From: UBA11346 sp038060575
GTDB lineage: Bacteria > Planctomycetota > UBA11346
Direction of reading: 5' to 3'
Length of the DNA stretch: 64,000 bases
Assembly (NCBI GenBank): GCA_964652775.1
Contig: CAZZAM010000014.1
Span: 10,282-74,281, forward strand
Below the pieces are notes generated by a model. It saw only the letters and a list, made by a program, of their open reading frames with translations, was not told the DNA's origin and did not search any database. The position numbers were made by a program, and so were the translations under genes. Positions 62,257 through 64,000 of this stretch are shown here, piece after piece. The first letter of the stretch is position 1; each line of letters opens with the position of its first letter.

Positions 62257-63058
62257 AATCAGCCTCGCCGAGTCCCTTGCCTGTCGTCGCCGCGTAAGCG
62301 CGTTCGAGTTCGCGGGCCTGGGGCAGCGTGACGCCGTGCGCGGCAGCCAAGGTTAACGCATGACGCAGATCTTTATGCATGTGCTTCACCGAGAACTGTG
62401 CCGACCAGTCGCGGGCGAGGAGTTTCGGCTTCTTGAGATCAGAAACACCACTGCGTGCGATGTTCATCTCAAGGCAGGAAAAGAACGTCTCGGCGGGAAT
62501 CCCGGCGGCAGTCGCCAGACGCAGTCCTTCGGCAAGTCCTTGGAAGGTGGTCGCGATCATCAGATTAAACGCCAGTTTCAGCGCCATCGCGTTGCCCACT
62601 TTGCCGAGCGGCAGCATCGCCTTGGTCAGCGGCTTCATCGCTGGCTCGACCTTGGCTAGCACGCCGTTGTCATCACCGATGAAGAACACCGTCTGCCGCG
62701 CTTCGGCCGCCAGCTTGGAACCGGTGAACGGCATATCGAGAAACTCGCAGCGCGCAGCACGCACCCGCGCCGCAATCGACGCGACCTCGGCAACGCTGAT
62801 CGTCGCATGATTGGCAACCACCGTGCCCGGAGTGAGTTTCGGTAGGATCACATCAAGGACCTGATTCACCGCCGGCCCATCAGCAACGACGATCATCACC
62901 AGTTCCGCGCCCGTCGCAGCCTTCGCTGCATCAGCAACGAAACACGGATGGTCGGGCTTCGCCGTGCGATTCCACGCCCGCACATCGTGTCCATCCGCTT
63001 TGAGATTCTTGGCCCAGATCGAGCCGATGATGCCGAGACCGTAGAGGGCGATTTTCAT
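62228..63058 (-). CDS. 3-hydroxyisobutyrate dehydrogenase-family oxidoreductase
   Basis: An NAD(P)-dependent beta-hydroxyacid dehydrogenase of 276 residues. The N-terminal ALYGLGIIGSIWAKNLK is the dinucleotide loop, WNRT follows, FLDMPFTGSKLAAE stands at the DAPVSGG substrate position, and LGKVGNAMALKLAFNLM holds the catalytic Lys near residue 170. The typical DAPVSGG motif is changed to DMPFTGS, which suggests a glyoxylate/succinic-semialdehyde-reductase-like subfamily rather than true HIBADH. The 3' end overlaps the lipid kinase gene by 29 bases. Upstream of its start lie heptad repeats and a REP-type element. Confidence 0.9.
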   Translation of the reverse strand: MKIALYGLGIIGSIWAKNLKADGHDVRAWNRTAKPDHPCFVADAAKAATGAELVMIVVADGPAVNQVLDVILPKLTPGTVVANHATISVAEVASIAARVRAARCEFLDMPFTGSKLAAEARQTVFFIGDDNGVLAKVEPAMKPLTKAMLPLGKVGNAMALKLAFNLMIATTFQGLAEGLRLATAAGIPAETFFSCLEMNIARSGVSDLKKPKLLARDWSAQFSVKHMHKDLRHALTLAAAHGVTLPQARELERAYAATTGKGLGEADFSALYESLS

Positions 63059-63097
63059 GAGTTGGACGTTAGGTGGGAAGGGGGGGCTGCAACGGAC

Positions 63098-63200
63098 TAG
63101 CTACGAGCTGCGGGCGACGAGCTGCGAGCTGCGAGCTACGAGCTACGAGCTACGAGATACGAGCTTCGAGCTTCGAGCTACGAGCTTCGAGCTTCGAGCG
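63098..63200. repeat. CTACGAG heptad tandem array
   Basis: About fourteen imperfect copies of a 7-base unit, CTACGAG, with variants CTGCGAG, CTTCGAG and ATACGAG, lie just upstream of the oxidoreductase start. It is not inverted and has no spacers, so it is not a CRISPR. It may be a slippage-prone array that affects the leader of the adjacent gene. Confidence 0.85.
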
Positions 63201-63255
63201 AGCCAACATTAGATAGCTGATTTACGACTCCTGTTTATTCGCGTTCGATCATCAA

Positions 63256-63433
63256 GCGCCAACGGCGCGGTTTTATCCCAGCCTGGGCCAACGGCCCAGG
63301 ACATGAGACGGAATGCAAACCAAGGGCTGAAGGCCCGCCCCAATGGACCGGGCTTTCAGCCCTCTGTGCGGTGTCGCAATGATTCTGGGCCGTTGGCCCA
63401 GGCTGGGATGGTGGCGGGCCTTTGGCCCTTGGG
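63256..63433. repeat. REP-type nested palindrome element
   Basis: A full-length 178-base element. It begins GCGCCAACGGCGCGGTTTTA, then TCCCAGCC and TGGGCCAACGGCCCA. It ends with CTGGGCCGTTGGCCCAGG, CTGGGAT and GGGCCTTTGGCCC. The internal sequence also has a smaller palindrome pair, AGGGCTGAAGGCCCG and CGGGCTTTCAGCCCT. It is the clearest distant copy of the repeats next to the RAYT gene, about 6.5 kb from it. Confidence 0.85.
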
Positions 63434-63568
63434 ACATGTCGTGACTGGCCTAGTGTGTTGTCGTGACAGAACCGTCATGTAGAAATCACAGCATGGCCAA
63501 CGCCGCCAGTCTTTTTTATTCCGGCGTTAACGCCGTCCAAGTCTAGTTGGACGAATTCAAGGAATCCA

Positions 63569-63964
63569 ATGAGCTACAACAAAATATGCATCATCCTGCT
63601 CTGTTCGTCTTGTCTGTATGGTGTTGATATATCGACTGTGACAAAGGGAATCAAACAGGCCGAGGTTCTACAAATCGCTGTCAACGCAGCAGAAACCAAA
63701 GATTACAACGCAATCAAACCAGTATTAACTGTAGAATACAATAAAAAAATTGCAGACGGTGAAGGCAGTGAACGATTTATGAAAATGGCGTACAAGGATT
63801 GGTTTCGCGATGGCGATAGGCGTTTCAAAAAAATAGAAATAGAAAAGAAATCAGAGACTGAACAAAACCTGCGTGTTTTTATGAATGACGGCGCGATGAA
63901 AACCTTGGAATTCAAGTTGGTTGGCGGTAAATGGCTAATCAATAAGGGGTCTTCTCCCGATTGA
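63569..63964 (+). CDS. Small exported protein of unknown function
   Basis: The 131-residue protein begins with a signal peptide or lipoprotein-like segment (ICIILLCSSCLYG) and a mature part that looks like a small alpha+beta domain (KEYNKKIADG-like VEYNKKIADGEGSERFM, LEFKLVGGKWLINKG), resembling SnoaL/NTF2-like accessory proteins but without a sure match. AAGGA lies five bases before the ATG. Codons are AT-rich compared with neighbours. It lies beyond the REP element and starts near the end of the window. Confidence 0.65.
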   Translation: MSYNKICIILLCSSCLYGVDISTVTKGIKQAEVLQIAVNAAETKDYNAIKPVLTVEYNKKIADGEGSERFMKMAYKDWFRDGDRRFKKIEIEKKSETEQNLRVFMNDGAMKTLEFKLVGGKWLINKGSSPD

Positions 63965-64000
63965 GTGGGTGATTTGAGACAGGTTCAGAGCGGAATGATC

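Noticed and set aside
63098..63200. CRISPR-like array
   Set aside because: The repeat unit is 7 bases, copies are contiguous and no spacers are present.
1..64000. tRNA, rRNA or riboswitch genes
   Set aside because: I scanned for tRNA T-loop-type and rRNA-like conserved sequences and found no convincing candidate; a covariance search would be decisive.

Overview
The window looks like chromosome from a GC-rich (about 58-60 % by eye), sugar-degrading heterotroph. The mix suggests a planctomycete or another PVC-superphylum bacterium: Ser/Thr kinases with a DWG instead of a DFG motif, an FHA-GAF-SpoIIE phosphatase, several AraC regulators next to sugar genes, PIG-L deacetylase, enolase-superfamily dehydratases, very large TPR proteins and a HemQ-type heme enzyme. 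The assignment is an inference from gene content; no rRNA or tRNA gene was seen.

Layout. 0-9.6 kb: a carbohydrate locus with three AraC-family regulators (two are 297-residue paralogues) around a mutarotase-like protein, a PIG-L deacetylase, an SMP-30 lactonase, an SDR dehydrogenase and an AT-richer 875-residue protein resembling an (alpha/alpha)6 glycosidase. 9.8-14.4 kb: a signalling pair whose genes overlap by ATGA, an FHA-GAF-SpoIIE phosphatase and a transmembrane Ser/Thr kinase. 14.6-20.7 kb: a minus-strand sugar-acid cluster (desuccinylase-like amidohydrolase, acid-sugar dehydratase, SMP-30 lactonase, SDR, FAH-family hydrolase) facing a GntR regulator with two winged-helix domains. 20.7-25.1 kb: two tandem secreted esterase-like proteins, a beta-helix protein and a second enolase-superfamily enzyme. 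25.1-32.9 kb: secreted or envelope proteins of unknown role (one ending in LysM), HemQ, a Bax1-I/YccA membrane protein and a thioredoxin-like lipoprotein. 33-43.1 kb: a 1651-residue TPR protein with an embedded C39-like cysteine-protease domain, a receiver-HATPase protein, a XerC/D-type recombinase and a CHASE hybrid histidine kinase. 43.3-49.8 kb: a spermidine-synthase-like protein, an LTA-synthase-like membrane sulfatase, gltX and metG. 50-63.1 kb: a transglutaminase-like secreted protein, topA, a RAYT transposase, an alpha/beta hydrolase, DinB, an M16 peptidase, a lipid kinase and a hydroxyisobutyrate-dehydrogenase-like oxidoreductase. A small AT-rich secreted protein closes the window.

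The least explained structure is in the spacers. Almost every larger gap carries an inverted-repeat element. One class (five copies) is built from nested palindromes around GGGCCAACGGCCC and surrounds a RAYT (HUH transposase) gene, so it is probably a REP/RAYT system. A second class has the same general architecture (inverted arms made of iterated 7-9 base words) but uses different words at different loci: GCAGAGG, GGAATGCT, AAGGAAG, with un-inverted heptad arrays of CTACGAG and GTTCGCG. These elements and the C39-TPR giant protein are the best candidates for something undescribed.
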